Below, in pieces: positions 25,626-34,648 of a DNA stretch of 64,000 nucleotides. Origin of the DNA: CAZLYK01 sp964563495 (lineage in GTDB: Bacteria; Acidobacteriota; Blastocatellia; RBC074); assembly GCA_964563495.1 (NCBI GenBank), contig CAZLYK010000012.1:1-64000 (forward strand), written 5' to 3'. How positions within the stretch are numbered: the first letter of the stretch is position 1; each line of letters opens with the position of its first letter. The notes under the pieces were generated by a model that saw only the letters and a program-made list of their open reading frames with translations, ran no database searches and was not told the DNA's origin. A program made the translations under genes and the position numbers.

Positions 25626-26057
25626 TCACGCCTCGTCACGATCGCCATACTCGACGATTTCACCACGCTCGACATATCGCTTGAGGAGCCTCAGATACGT
25701 CGCCCAGCAGTATGAGGAAATGTGAAAATGCTCGTTCGGTTCCGGCCAACCGGCGTGATAAAAGCGGACGGTTGTGACGCCTTCATTCTCAGTCAGCACG
25801 AAGCCGACACGCGTTCCGAGCCAATCTTTATCTGCACTGGTAATTTCCAATTCGAACTCTTTGCCCGGGACGCAGCGAGACACTACCGCGCGCCAGTCGA
25901 AGTCCGGGCCAAACCAGAGCTCATACGCCGCCCCCTTTTCGGGCTGGCCCGACGACCGCAAAGTCCACCACGCGTCGAGACCCGATGGAGTCGAGACGGC
26001 CTCAAATACCTGATCGGCTGTCGCTTTGATGGGGAATTGATGATAGATATCGGCCAT
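25626..26057 (-). CDS. SRPBCC (AHSA1-type) ligand-binding protein
   Basis: 143 residues from the ATG at 26057, selected because AAGGAGAAGGTA precedes it; an earlier in-frame ATG at 26084 has no ribosome site. The START/Bet v 1 fold is indicated by IYHQFPIKATADQVFEAVS, PSGLDAWWT, the central strands with VVSRCVPGKEFELEIT, and the C-terminal helix YCWATYLRLLKRYVERG. The family binds hydrophobic ligands or acts as a co-chaperone-like domain. It is convergent with the efflux operon, 42 bp away, and I see no terminator between them. Confidence 0.8.
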   Translation of the reverse strand: MADIYHQFPIKATADQVFEAVSTPSGLDAWWTLRSSGQPEKGAAYELWFGPDFDWRAVVSRCVPGKEFELEITSADKDWLGTRVGFVLTENEGVTTVRFYHAGWPEPNEHFHISSYCWATYLRLLKRYVERGEIVEYGDRDEA

Positions 26058-26115
26058 TACCTTCTCCTTATTATTTGGGGCCAACGGTCTGACCCCAACC
26101 TCCTTGGCATCTTCG

Positions 26116-26222
26116 CTTCTTGGCTTCTTGGCTTCTTGGCGATTTTTACACCTTAAGCAGATAAACTGTCCCGAGACGAGGCAGGATTAAACAAGAGTAA
26201 AGACAAAAAAGAAAGGATAATC
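26116..26222. repeat. CTTCTTGG triplet repeat and a decayed family A arm
   Basis: Three perfect CTTCTTGG units (26116-26139) are followed by a sequence at 26181-26222 (GCAGGATTAAACAAGAGTAA ... AGGATAATCC) that resembles a degraded family A copy without intact ends. It lies just before the DUF6265-type gene. Confidence 0.4.
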
Positions 26223-26227
26223 CGCTC

Positions 26228-26737
26228 ATGAAACGAATGATCCAACGACCGTCTATCTTTCGCTGCTGGGGAGCATATCCCTTGCTCTTCCTTTGTTTGG
26301 GCTTTACCGCTTCAGCACTACCACAACCGCCGGAGGCTTCATTGAACGACCTCGCCTGGCTTGCCGGTTGTTGGGAGACCGATCGCGGTGCGAGTTATAG
26401 TCAAGAGCAGTGGATGAAACCGGCAGGCGAGATAATGATCGGGATGGCGCGAAATGTAAAAAACGGCAAGACCGTCGAGTTTGAATTCCTGCGCATCCAC
26501 AAAGAGCAGGGTCGGATTTATTACACGGCGAAACCCTCCGGACAGGCTGAAACTTCGTTCAAATTAAAGAGCTCGACTGCAGACGGCGTTGTCTTTGAAG
26601 ATCTGCAACACGATTTTCCACAACGGATCATCTATCGCCAGCAGCCCGACGGCTCATTGCTCGCACGCGTTGAGGGTGAACGGAATGGCAAGCTGACCGG
26701 GATTGATTACCACTTCAAACGAGGGAAGTGCGAGTAG
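26228..26737 (+). CDS. Secreted DUF6265-like protein
   Basis: 169 residues with a signal peptide (about 1-30). The mature domain begins DLAWLAGCWETDRGASYSQE and continues with QWMKPAGEIMIGMARNVKNG, VEFEFLRIHKEQGRIYYTA and VFEDLQHDFPQRIIYRQQPD. This is the layout of the small lipocalin-like DUF6265 family of unknown function. AAAGAAAGGATAATCCGCTC precedes the ATG. Its 3' end is overlapped on the opposite strand by the remnant of an MmcQ/YjbR-like gene. Confidence 0.75.
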   Translation: MKRMIQRPSIFRCWGAYPLLFLCLGFTASALPQPPEASLNDLAWLAGCWETDRGASYSQEQWMKPAGEIMIGMARNVKNGKTVEFEFLRIHKEQGRIYYTAKPSGQAETSFKLKSSTADGVVFEDLQHDFPQRIIYRQQPDGSLLARVEGERNGKLTGIDYHFKRGKCE

Positions 26738-26739
26738 AT

Positions 26740-26830
26740 GCAGCCCGTCAGGTGAACCCCACGCCTCTTTCTCCTCAACCCCCGGCAAAGCCAGACAGAT
26801 CCGGCGGACTGTCTCGAATGTCATAGTCAT
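26740..26830 (-). pseudogene. MmcQ/YjbR-like gene, truncated after the N-terminus
   Basis: The frame opens ATG ACT ATG in an ATGA overlap with the stop codon of the upstream gene (26827). It reads MTMTFETVRRICLALPGVEE followed by KEAWGSPD, a good match to the N-terminus of MmcQ/YjbR proteins. It then runs without similarity into sequence antisense to the DUF6265-like gene and stops. Only about 27 of the usual 110-120 residues remain. The intact ATGA coupling shows it was once the second gene of an operon with 26827-27537. Confidence 0.55.
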
Positions 26831-27537
26831 GGCTGTCTCCCCGTCAATGCGTTCGCGTTGACCTCTTTCCAGAGCGACTGCCAGGATTGCCGCAGGAGCT
26901 CTTCGATCTTCGCCCAGTCCGCTTCGCTCACCCCACCCTCTTCGGCCTTCTTATCGCGGATCGTCATCGCTTCGGCGCGCAGCCGCGCGTGGTCCATCAG
27001 CCGGTCAGCCGGAACTCGATAGATTTCGGCGGGCAGTTCGGCCAGGGCGCGATCGAGGTCTCCCGTTTGATGCAGCGCGCGCTGACGGTGGACGACCCAC
27101 CACTCGAGTTCGAGCTTCGCGGCTTTATCGACATCGAAGGGGATATCGCTGCCCCTGCGAATCTCCTGATAGAACTTGATCAGGTTGGGGAGCGCCTTTT
27201 CATAATCTTCGCGCCTCTTACCGTCTTTGAAGACGAAGGCGGCTTTGGCAGCCTGATAAGCGAGCGCATTGGATGTGGCGTATGGCATATGGTATTGCGA
27301 GCGCATCAACTCGGCCAGCTGGTTGAAAAGTTTGATTCGCTCCCTGGCGTAATACGACCGCCACATCTGGGTCTCTATTCGCGCAACCTCATTCGGATCG
27401 AAGTCCCGCATCTTGATTGAACGCGGGCCATAGAGATCGAACCCGAGCCACCCACCCAGGGCGACGAGGACCAAAAGGATCAACCAGGCTACGGTTGAGA
27501 GCTTCCATCTGCGAGTGGAAACGGAGTTATCTTTCAT
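26827..27537 (-). CDS. Single-pass membrane protein of unknown function
   Basis: 236 residues. An N-terminal anchor (about 13-33, LSTVAWLILLVLVALGGWLGF) is followed by an all-helical, charged extracytoplasmic domain rich in Arg, Glu and Trp (FDPNEVARIETQMWRSYYAR, LFNQLAELMRSQYHMPYATS, KLELEWWVVHRQRALHQ). No catalytic motif was recognised. The composition suggests a helical-bundle scaffold or binding protein. Its stop is joined by an ATGA overlap to the truncated MmcQ-like remnant. I do not recognise the family. Confidence 0.65.
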   Translation of the reverse strand: MKDNSVSTRRWKLSTVAWLILLVLVALGGWLGFDLYGPRSIKMRDFDPNEVARIETQMWRSYYARERIKLFNQLAELMRSQYHMPYATSNALAYQAAKAAFVFKDGKRREDYEKALPNLIKFYQEIRRGSDIPFDVDKAAKLELEWWVVHRQRALHQTGDLDRALAELPAEIYRVPADRLMDHARLRAEAMTIRDKKAEEGGVSEADWAKIEELLRQSWQSLWKEVNANALTGRQP

Positions 27538-27643
27538 GATCTATCTCTCCACTGAGGTTGAATCGGTTTACACAATCAGCAGTATGGTGCACCCTATCAA
27601 AAACCGGGAACTTCGGGAAGCGCGTCGAGGGCTCCTTTTTCGT

Positions 27644-27702
27644 TGATAGGACAAGACCATGTCTTGTAAAATTCCGGACAAATCCTGTCAATCCTGTCTA
27701 TT
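27644..27702. repeat. Family A palindrome, copy 6 (left arm shortened)
   Basis: GATAGGACAAGACCATGTCTTG at the centre-left and AAATCCTGTCAATCCTGTC plus TATT at the right. The sequence after it (CATGAATTCGCCA) matches the flank of copy 3. It lies upstream of the hydrolase gene at 27751. Confidence 0.65.
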
Positions 27703-27750
27703 CATGAATTCGCCAGCAGTATCAGCGATCGATATTCAAGGAGGCTTATT

Positions 27751-28779
27751 TTGCGAATCAAAACACTGGTTCAAACAATCGTCATCGCACTGGTTGGTTC
27801 GTTTGCGACGCTCATCGTTTATGCACAGCCACAGCGTCCTTCGGCTCAATCGGCCGATCCGGCAGCTACGCGCCAGACACCATCCGCCGGTTTCAAGGCG
27901 CCCGAAAACCTGGATTTCCGCACAGCCAAGGTCGTCAGCGAGGGTGTGCGGCTGCAGGCGGAGCTCTTCTCGCTCAAAACGCTGGCGGGCAAACCTCTGC
28001 CGACGATCATTATGGCGCACGGTTGGGGCGGGACGGCGGCCAACTTTCGCCGCGACGCGATTGCCCTGGCCAACGCGGGATATCTGGTCATCACTTTCGA
28101 TTATCGAGGCTGGGGGCAGAGTGACGGGCGCATTGTTCTGACTTCTCCGCCGGAAAAGAGAGAGGGTCGCCGCTTCACGGCGGAGGTGGAAGAGTTGCGG
28201 GAATATGTCGACCCGATTGAACAGACGACGGACTGGTTCAACGTGATTGCCTGGGCAATGGGCGAACCGGCAGTCGACAAGAACCGGATCGGATTGCGCG
28301 GTTCCAGCTATTCAGGCGGCCACGTCTTTTATGTGGCGGCGCGTGACCCGCGCATCAAAGCCATCGTCAGCCAGGTCGGCGCGTTCGATTCACGTTGGGT
28401 GGTGACGGGTGAAGCGGAATCCAGGCTGACATACGACGAGGCTACCCGACGAGCGCGCGGCGAGATCGGCTACCCCGAACCGCGAATCAAGGCGGTCGGC
28501 AATCTGATCGGCGCGCCGATCCGCGACAAACTCCTCCATTTCGCGCCGGTCGAGGAGGCGGCCAAGGTCAAAGATTGCGCGGCGCTCTTCATTGATGCCG
28601 AGAAAGAAGAGCTTTTCGACAACAAGCTCAATGCCAAACTCGCTTACGACCGGATGCCGGGGACGAAAAAGAAGTACATCGCCATTCCCGGGATCACGCA
28701 TTACGGCATCTACACGACGGAGCGCGAACAGGCGATCAAACTGGCGATTGAATGGTTCGATCAGTATTTGAAGAAGTAG
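27751..28779 (+). CDS. Secreted alpha/beta hydrolase (dienelactone/S9-like)
   Basis: 342 residues, starting at TTG (27751), which is well supported by AAGGAGGCTTATT immediately before it. A signal peptide (about 1-25) is followed by an alpha/beta-hydrolase fold: LPTIIMAHGWGGTAANFRRD (oxyanion loop), ITFDYRGWGQSDG, IGLRGSSYSGGHV (nucleophile elbow G-x-S-x-x-G), CAALFIDAEKEELFDN (acid) and IPGITHYGIYT (catalytic His). This is typical of acyl or ester hydrolases related to dienelactone hydrolase and prolyl oligopeptidases. The substrate is unknown. It is followed 50 bp later by a CocE-type hydrolase, so the two may be expressed together. Confidence 0.85.
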   Translation: MRIKTLVQTIVIALVGSFATLIVYAQPQRPSAQSADPAATRQTPSAGFKAPENLDFRTAKVVSEGVRLQAELFSLKTLAGKPLPTIIMAHGWGGTAANFRRDAIALANAGYLVITFDYRGWGQSDGRIVLTSPPEKREGRRFTAEVEELREYVDPIEQTTDWFNVIAWAMGEPAVDKNRIGLRGSSYSGGHVFYVAARDPRIKAIVSQVGAFDSRWVVTGEAESRLTYDEATRRARGEIGYPEPRIKAVGNLIGAPIRDKLLHFAPVEEAAKVKDCAALFIDAEKEELFDNKLNAKLAYDRMPGTKKKYIAIPGITHYGIYTTEREQAIKLAIEWFDQYLKK

Positions 28780-28829
28780 GCAGAGCATAGCCGGGAGACC
28801 CAATCAGGCAAGCCAAACCGAGTCAAACT

Positions 28830-30623
28830 ATGAAAAATACGCTAACCAACCGACCCCGCTTCGCAATCCTGTCGCTGTTTTCAATCATTCTCTTCACTGC
28901 CATGGGCTTCGCCCAATCCGCCGCACCGGCGCCCGACACCTATCAGGTGATCGCGCAAACGGGCGTCCGCGCGAAGATGCGCGACGGTGTTTCGCTGGTC
29001 GCCGACATCTATCGCCCGAGAGCCGAAGGCAGGTTCCCGGTGCTGCTGATCCGCACGCCTTACAACCGCAAAGACGCGGCGACGGGAGTCTTTCTCGCTT
29101 CGCACGGTTACGTAGTTATTCAGCAGGACACACGCGGTCGCTTTGATTCCGAGGGTGAGTTCTATCCGTTCAGGTATGAAATGAACGACGGTTACGACAC
29201 GGTCGAATGGGCGGCGGGATTGCCCTACTCGGACGGGCGGGTCGGGATGTATGGAGGGTCGTACGTAGGCGCGACGCAGATGCTCGCAGCCGCGTCGAAT
29301 CCGCCGCATCTGACCGGCATCTTCCCTTACGTCACGGCGGCGGAATATTACGAAGGCTGGACATACCAGGGTGGGGCGTTGATGCAATGGTTCACGAGTT
29401 CCTGGACTTCGGGGTTGGTCGTTGATACGGTGCAGCGAAAGACTTCGGTGCTCAATCGCTCGAGGGAGTGGGTCAAGCAACTCCCGGTCGATGAGTACCG
29501 CCTGCTCAACCTGCCGACCGCGGCCGATGTCGCGCCCTACTTCCGCGATTGGGTCGAACACCAAACAAACGACCAGTTCTGGCGCCATGTCAAAGTCTCC
29601 GATCATTACGGCAGGATGAACGTCAAGGCGCTGCACTCAGGCGGATGGCACGACATCTTCAGCGGCGGTTCGATTCGCAACTTCATCGAGATGCGCAAAC
29701 AGGCGGCCACCGAGGAAGCGCGAAACGGCCAACGTTTGCTCTTCGGACCCTGGGCCCACGCGGCGACTTCGGCCGAGGGCAAGATCGGCGACGTCACCTT
29801 CGGCACGCAAGCCGTCCTGGATATGAACGCCACGATCCTCAAATGGTACGACTATGTCATCAAGGGGAAGAAGAACGAATTTGCCTCCAACGCGCCGGTC
29901 AGGATTTTCGTCATGGGAGACAACGTCTGGCGCGATGAACAGGAGTTCCCGCTGGCGCGCACCGCCTACACCAAATATTTCCTCCACTCTGATCGGGGGG
30001 CAAATTCAGTTAACGGCGATGGGATAATTTCGACCGTCGCGCCGAAATCCGAAAAGCCTGATGCCTACGAGTACGATCCCTCGAATCCGGTTCCGACCAT
30101 CGGCGGCAGGCTTTGTTGTGGTGGAGGTCTCCCTCCCGGCCCATTCGATCAGCGTCCCAACGAATCGCGTTCCGATGTACTGGTCTATTCGACGCCGGCC
30201 CTGCAACAGGATGTCGAAGTCACGGGATTCATGACTGTCGAATTGTATGCCGCAACCTCCGCCCCCGACACCGATTTTACGGCGATGATCGTCGATGTTG
30301 ATCCGTCGGGTTATGCACGTTATCTGGGTGACGGGATCATCCGCGCTCGCTATCGAAATTCGACCGCCGAAGCTCAACCGATTGAGCCGGGCAAGGTCTA
30401 TCAATATACGATCGACCTCTGGGCGACGAGCAATGTCTTCAAGGCCGGGCATCGCATCCGCGTCTACATTTCGAGCAGCAACTTTCCCCGCTTCAATCGC
30501 AATTTGAATACCGGCGAGAAGACCATGGGCGGAATCAGAATTGAGCGGGCCCGGCAGACGATCTATCACGACGCCGAGCATCCGTCGGCGATTGTGCTGC
30601 CGATAATTCCCAAGGGAAAATAG
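28830..30623 (+). CDS. Secreted CocE/NonD family hydrolase (X-Pro peptidase-like)
   Basis: 597 residues with a signal peptide (about 1-30). The CocE fold is clear: KMRDGVSLVADIYRPRAEGR, PVLLIRTPYNRKD, VIQQDTRGRFDSEGEF, MYGGSYVGATQMLAAA (nucleophile Ser in G-G-S-Y-x-G), HSGGWHDIFSGGSIRNF (acid region), LLFGPWAHA (catalytic His) and a C-terminal jelly-roll ending in IRVYISSSNFPRFNRNLNTG. Such enzymes are acyl-amide or ester hydrolases and aminopeptidases acting on acylated or proline-containing substrates. The full length fits the family. Confidence 0.9.
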   Translation: MKNTLTNRPRFAILSLFSIILFTAMGFAQSAAPAPDTYQVIAQTGVRAKMRDGVSLVADIYRPRAEGRFPVLLIRTPYNRKDAATGVFLASHGYVVIQQDTRGRFDSEGEFYPFRYEMNDGYDTVEWAAGLPYSDGRVGMYGGSYVGATQMLAAASNPPHLTGIFPYVTAAEYYEGWTYQGGALMQWFTSSWTSGLVVDTVQRKTSVLNRSREWVKQLPVDEYRLLNLPTAADVAPYFRDWVEHQTNDQFWRHVKVSDHYGRMNVKALHSGGWHDIFSGGSIRNFIEMRKQAATEEARNGQRLLFGPWAHAATSAEGKIGDVTFGTQAVLDMNATILKWYDYVIKGKKNEFASNAPVRIFVMGDNVWRDEQEFPLARTAYTKYFLHSDRGANSVNGDGIISTVAPKSEKPDAYEYDPSNPVPTIGGRLCCGGGLPPGPFDQRPNESRSDVLVYSTPALQQDVEVTGFMTVELYAATSAPDTDFTAMIVDVDPSGYARYLGDGIIRARYRNSTAEAQPIEPGKVYQYTIDLWATSNVFKAGHRIRVYISSSNFPRFNRNLNTGEKTMGGIRIERARQTIYHDAEHPSAIVLPIIPKGK

Positions 30624-30671
30624 GTTCACCTCGGTTTGATCACAAGAAATAATCTGATGAGGATCACTAAC

Positions 30672-31535
30672 ATGAATAAAATCGATAAGCCGTCTTTTGT
30701 TTCCGTCTCCCGGCGTTCGTTTATGGCATTGGCCGGGGCGGCGCCGTTTGCGCTCGCCGCGCCCGTACGTAAGCGTGTACCCGTCGGCCTGGAACTATAT
30801 TCCGTCAGAGACGAGCTGGCCAAAGACCTCATGGGCACTGTTCGTGCGGTCGCCAAAATGGGTTACGAAGTGGTCGAATTCTTCTCACCCTACTATGGCT
30901 GGACGCCCGAATACGCCAAAGAAGTGCGAAAGCTGCTCGACGACCTGGGCATTCGCTGCCTCTCGACCCATAACGGCGCGAACGCCTTCACCGATCAAGG
31001 CATCGAGAAGGCAATCGAGTTGAACAAGATTTTGGGGGCCAAATACATCGTCATGGCCAGCGCCGGCCGGGTGACGGGGCTCGACGGCTGGAAGACCGTC
31101 GCCGGTCAACTCACCCGGGCCGCTGAAAAGCTGCGTCCCCTGGGAATGCGGGCGGGATTCCATAACCATAAATTGGAATTCGTTCCTCTGGAGGGCAAGC
31201 GCCCGATCGAGGTGCTCGCCGCCAATACGCCCAAGGACGTCGCGCTCCAGCTTGACGTCGGAACCTGCGTGGATGCCGGTTACGACCCGGTCGCCTGGAT
31301 CAAAGCCAATCCCGGCCGGATCAAGTCGATTCATTGCAAGGACTGGTCGGCGGGTGAAGGGAAGGCCTACAGCGTGCTTTTGGGCGAAGGCGATTCACCC
31401 TGGGTCAAGATCTTTGCCGCCGCTGAATCAACCGGCGGCGTCGAGTACTACCTGATCGAACAGGAAGGCAGCAGATTCACTTCGCTTGAAACCGCCGAAC
31501 GCTGCCTCGCCACTTATAAGAAGTTGAGAGCCTGA
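30672..31535 (+). CDS. Tat-exported sugar phosphate isomerase/epimerase-like protein
   Basis: 287 residues from the ATG at 30672, preferred because GAGGATCACTAAC precedes it; in-frame TTG and ATG codons upstream (30636, 30657) add no signal features. The N-terminus SRRSFMALAGAAPFALAA is a twin-arginine signal. The mature part is an AP-endonuclease-2-type TIM barrel: VGLELYSVRDELAKDLMGTV, IRCLSTHNGANAF, FHNHKLEF, LQLDVGTCVDAGYDP, IHCKDW and YLIEQEG carry the His, Asp and Glu metal ligands. It may act on a polyol or keto sugar, which fits the inositol genes just downstream, though exported family members are poorly characterised. Confidence 0.85.
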   Translation: MNKIDKPSFVSVSRRSFMALAGAAPFALAAPVRKRVPVGLELYSVRDELAKDLMGTVRAVAKMGYEVVEFFSPYYGWTPEYAKEVRKLLDDLGIRCLSTHNGANAFTDQGIEKAIELNKILGAKYIVMASAGRVTGLDGWKTVAGQLTRAAEKLRPLGMRAGFHNHKLEFVPLEGKRPIEVLAANTPKDVALQLDVGTCVDAGYDPVAWIKANPGRIKSIHCKDWSAGEGKAYSVLLGEGDSPWVKIFAAAESTGGVEYYLIEQEGSRFTSLETAERCLATYKKLRA

Positions 31536-31536
31536 A

Positions 31537-31625
31537 TTAATAGACAGGATGAACAGGATTTGTGCAGGATTGACAAGATTCTGTCTTGTCAATCCTGCAC
31601 AAATCCTGTTCATCCTGTCTATTAA
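31537..31625. repeat. Family A palindrome, copy 7 (perfect 42-bp arms)
   Basis: The cleanest copy: two perfect 42-bp arms, from TTAATAGACAGGATGAACAG inwards and from CTGTTCATCCTGTCTATTAA inwards, around a TTCTG loop. It lies directly after the isomerase gene and before the LacI promoter. It separates two transcription units, as a terminator or barrier would. Confidence 0.95.
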
Positions 31626-31658
31626 TAAATCTTTGCACACGTTTTCATCTGGGATTCC

Positions 31659-31687
31659 TTGACAGTTGGAGAGGGCAGGAATAGATT
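31659..31687 (+). promoter_or_regulatory. Sigma-70 promoter of the lacI/iol operon
   Basis: TTGACA (31659-31664), a 17-nt spacer and TAGATT (31682-31687), about 53 bp before the LacI start codon. Full -35 consensus and 4 of 6 at -10. It probably drives LacI and the closely spaced iol genes. No clear LacI-type dyad was spotted around it. Confidence 0.6.
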
Positions 31688-31739
31688 GCCCGCCATTGGC
31701 AAGGGGGGTGAGAAATTAAGGATAGGTAGCTGGAGAAAG

Positions 31740-32747
31740 ATGAGGGCAGTATCGATCAAAGACATTGCTCATGCGGCGAGGGTTTCGCATTCGACGGTCT
31801 CAAGGGCGTTGCATCATAGCCCGCTGGTCAATGGAGAGACGGGTGACCGGATCCGGCAGATAGCGCGTCGGATGGGGTATCGTCCGAGCGCGGTTGCTCG
31901 GAGCCTGGTCACGAATAAGACCTGGACAATCGGCGTGGTCGTGACGACGATCGCCGATCCCTTCATTGCCGAGCTGGTCAGCGGGATTGAGGAGAAGGCC
32001 AACGATCATGGCTATTCGGTATTTCTCGCCAATTCCAACGCCGATCCCGAACGGGAGATGAAGGTCGTTCACTCGTTTCATGAACGTCGGGTGGACGGCA
32101 TTGTGGTCACGGCATCGCGAGTTGGAGCGCTCTACCTGCCGTTGCTGACCGAATTGGAGGCGCCGATTGTCTTGATCAACAACCAGTATCCGGGCGAATT
32201 TGCCTATTCGGTGGTGATCGACAACATCGAGGCGAGTCGCGCAGCGACTGAACACCTGATTCAACTGGGTCACAAGCGGATTGCCTATATCGGCGACCGG
32301 CAGGGATTTCAATCGGACACAGAGCGGTACACCGGTTATCGCCAGGCGCTCGATCTGGCCGGACTCTCATTCCTGCCCGAGCTGGTTGTCGATGGAGACG
32401 GCAAAGCCGAAAGCGGGGGAGCGGCGATCGAGCTGTTGCTTAAGCTGCCGGAGAAGCCGACGGCCATTTTTTGTTACAACGATATGACTGCGCTCGGCGC
32501 CTTACGGGCAATCCGCGATCACGGGTTGAGTGTGCCGGGCGATCTTTCGCTGGTAGGGTTCGATGATCTGTTCATCGCCTCCTATCTCGAACCGAGGCTG
32601 ACCACCGTCCGCCAACCCCGCCGGCAGATGGGGGCGATGGCCATGGAAATGTTGCTCAAGCTCTTTTCCGGTCAGCCGGTCGAGGCCAGCGTCAAGGTCA
32701 GCGGTGAACTGATCGTCCGCGAGTCTACGGCTCCACCAAAACCCTGA
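31740..32747 (+). CDS. LacI family transcriptional regulator of the inositol cluster
   Basis: 335 residues from the ATG at 31740, preceded by CTGGAGAAAG. The N-terminal helix-turn-helix is textbook LacI (VSIKDIAHAARVSHSTVSRA, then the hinge-helix region SAVARSLVTN), followed by a periplasmic-binding-protein-like effector domain (TIGVVVTTIADPFIAELVSG, IVLINNQYPG, RIAYIGDRQGF, TAIFCYNDMTALGALRAI). It is the first gene of a run of inositol genes (34 bp before iolB). The natural inference is that it represses them until an inositol intermediate binds; the ligand is not proven. Confidence 0.9.
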   Translation: MRAVSIKDIAHAARVSHSTVSRALHHSPLVNGETGDRIRQIARRMGYRPSAVARSLVTNKTWTIGVVVTTIADPFIAELVSGIEEKANDHGYSVFLANSNADPEREMKVVHSFHERRVDGIVVTASRVGALYLPLLTELEAPIVLINNQYPGEFAYSVVIDNIEASRAATEHLIQLGHKRIAYIGDRQGFQSDTERYTGYRQALDLAGLSFLPELVVDGDGKAESGGAAIELLLKLPEKPTAIFCYNDMTALGALRAIRDHGLSVPGDLSLVGFDDLFIASYLEPRLTTVRQPRRQMGAMAMEMLLKLFSGQPVEASVKVSGELIVRESTAPPKP

Positions 32748-32781
32748 CCGATTCCCGACGAAACCCTGAAAGGACTCAACT

Positions 32782-33633
32782 ATGGATCATGGCAGTAGAT
32801 TGCTGATCAAGCCGCTGCACTCCGGCCTCTCATCCGGCGAAACACTGTTTATCCGTCCACAAGATACCGGATTCGCCTATCTCACCTTCAGTATTCGAAA
32901 GCTGGCCAGAGGTGATAGCTATTCCAGTCAAACCGGCCCAAATGAACTCTGCCTGGTCGTCCTCGGCGGCCGCTGTTCGGTCGATTCCTCAGCCGGCTCG
33001 TGGTCTAATTTTGGCGATCGTGCACACGTGTTCAATGGTTTGCCGTATGCGCTTTATCTGCCGGTTGAGGCAGGTTTCACGGTCAGGGCCGAGACAGACT
33101 GCGAGTTGGCGTTTTGTTACTGTAGGGCGGAGAAGGCATATCCGGCGCATCTGATCACGCCGGAGGAGGTTGAGGTAGAGGTGCGCGGGGGTGGAAACGC
33201 GACGCGGCAAATTAATCATATTCTCAAGCCGGAATTCCCGGCAGATCGTATCTTGATTGTTGAGGTCTACACGCCGAGCGGCAACTGGTCGAGTTATCCG
33301 CCTCACAAACACGATGTTCACGACCCGCCGGGCGAGGTGGATCTGGAAGAGATCTACTATTACAAGATTGACAAGCCGGAAGGGTATGCGATTCAGAAAG
33401 TGTACACGGCTGATGGGCGGATTGACGAGACGCTGACGGTGCGCGATGGGGAGCTGGTGCTGATTCCGGAAGGCTATCATCCGGTCGTGGCGGCGCACGG
33501 TTATAACGTCTACTACCTCAATGTGCTGGCCGGGAGCGCGCGCTCGATGGCGGCATCGGACGATCCGGCATATGCCTGGGTGCGCCCGATGTGGAAAGAG
33601 AAAGACCCGCGTGTGCCGCTGGTGAGGGCCTGA
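32782..33633 (+). CDS. iolB: 5-deoxy-glucuronate isomerase
   Basis: 283 residues, the usual length. This cupin enzyme converts 5-deoxy-D-glucuronate to 2-deoxy-5-keto-D-gluconate in myo-inositol catabolism. The diagnostic block PPHKHDVHDPPGEVDLEEIYYY (about 174-195) holds the metal-binding His and Glu ligands, with a second-site His in LVLIPEGYHPVVAAHGYNVYYL. It is cytoplasmic and in tight order with iolC (1-bp gap). Identification rests on the whole cupin signature plus the adjacent iolC, iolD and iolG genes. Confidence 0.95.
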   Translation: MDHGSRLLIKPLHSGLSSGETLFIRPQDTGFAYLTFSIRKLARGDSYSSQTGPNELCLVVLGGRCSVDSSAGSWSNFGDRAHVFNGLPYALYLPVEAGFTVRAETDCELAFCYCRAEKAYPAHLITPEEVEVEVRGGGNATRQINHILKPEFPADRILIVEVYTPSGNWSSYPPHKHDVHDPPGEVDLEEIYYYKIDKPEGYAIQKVYTADGRIDETLTVRDGELVLIPEGYHPVVAAHGYNVYYLNVLAGSARSMAASDDPAYAWVRPMWKEKDPRVPLVRA

Positions 33634-33634
33634 G

Positions 33635-34648
33635 ATGGGTAATCGCACTTACGACATATTGTCGATGGGACGCAGCTCGATCGACCTCTACGCCAATGAG
33701 GTCGGCGCGCCCTTCGTGGAGATTAAGAGCTTCGCCGCTTATGTCGGGGGGTGTCCGACCAATATCAGCGTCGGATCACGAAGGTTGGGATTGCGTTCAG
33801 CGGTGCTGACGGCTGTCGGCCGTGACCCGGTCGGAGATTTCCTGCTCAATTTTCTCGATCGGGAAGGTGTGGTGACCCGGTTTGTCTCGCGCAAGCCGGG
33901 GCGGCGGACGAGCGCCGTCATTCTTGGGATCGAGCCGCCCGACAAATTCCCGCTCGTCTATTACCGCGATAACTGCGCCGACATAGAGTTGACGATCGAT
34001 GATGTATTGGCGGCGCCGGTAGCCGAGAGCCGGGTGTTGTTGATCTCAGGCACGGGTTTGAGCAAGGAGCCAAGCCGAAGCTCGACGCTCTTTGCCGCCG
34101 AGCGCGCGCGGGCGGCTGGGACGAAAGTCTTTCTGGATATGGATTTCCGCCCTGACCAGTGGCACGACGCGCGGGCTTATGGAGTGACGGTCAGGTCGGC
34201 GCTGCCTCTGGTGGATATTGTCATCGGCACGGCTGATGAGACGAAAGCCGCCGCGCTCAAGGAGCAATCCGCCGTCTCGGTCGAGCACTCACAGGTTTCG
34301 GATGCGCATGTCAAAGGCGATCTCGAAGAGGCGGTTCAAGCGGTGCTCGGCGCCGGCCCGGAAGCCTTGGTCATGAAGAGCGGCGCCGAGAAGACGGTGG
34401 TTTACCTGGGGACGGGTGAGTCGATCGAGGCCGAGCCGTTTCCAGTCGAGGTCTACAACATTCTGGGTGCCGGAGACGCTTTCGCGAGCGGCTTCGTTTA
34501 CGGCTATCTCAAAGGCTGGGACTGGCGACGTGCGGCGCGGATGGGTAATGCCTGCGGGGCGATTGTTGTCACCCGCCACGGTTGCGCCAACTTCATGCCT
34601 TTCGAGCAGGAAGCGCTCGATTTCGTCAAAGAGCGTGGAGGATTTTAA
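33635..34648 (+). CDS. iolC: 5-dehydro-2-deoxygluconokinase
   Basis: A 337-residue PfkB-family sugar kinase that phosphorylates 2-deoxy-5-keto-gluconate at C6. Features: DILSMGRSSIDLYANEVGAP and FVEIKSFAAYVGGCPTNISV at the N-terminus (the substrate lid region characteristic of IolC), FLDMDFRPDQWHDARA, and the C-terminal PfkB signature YNILGAGDAFASGFVYGYL with the catalytic Asp. The stop codon of iolB and this ATG are 1 bp apart, and the next gene begins directly after its stop, so the genes are translationally coupled. Confidence 0.93.
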   Translation: MGNRTYDILSMGRSSIDLYANEVGAPFVEIKSFAAYVGGCPTNISVGSRRLGLRSAVLTAVGRDPVGDFLLNFLDREGVVTRFVSRKPGRRTSAVILGIEPPDKFPLVYYRDNCADIELTIDDVLAAPVAESRVLLISGTGLSKEPSRSSTLFAAERARAAGTKVFLDMDFRPDQWHDARAYGVTVRSALPLVDIVIGTADETKAAALKEQSAVSVEHSQVSDAHVKGDLEEAVQAVLGAGPEALVMKSGAEKTVVYLGTGESIEAEPFPVEVYNILGAGDAFASGFVYGYLKGWDWRRAARMGNACGAIVVTRHGCANFMPFEQEALDFVKERGGF

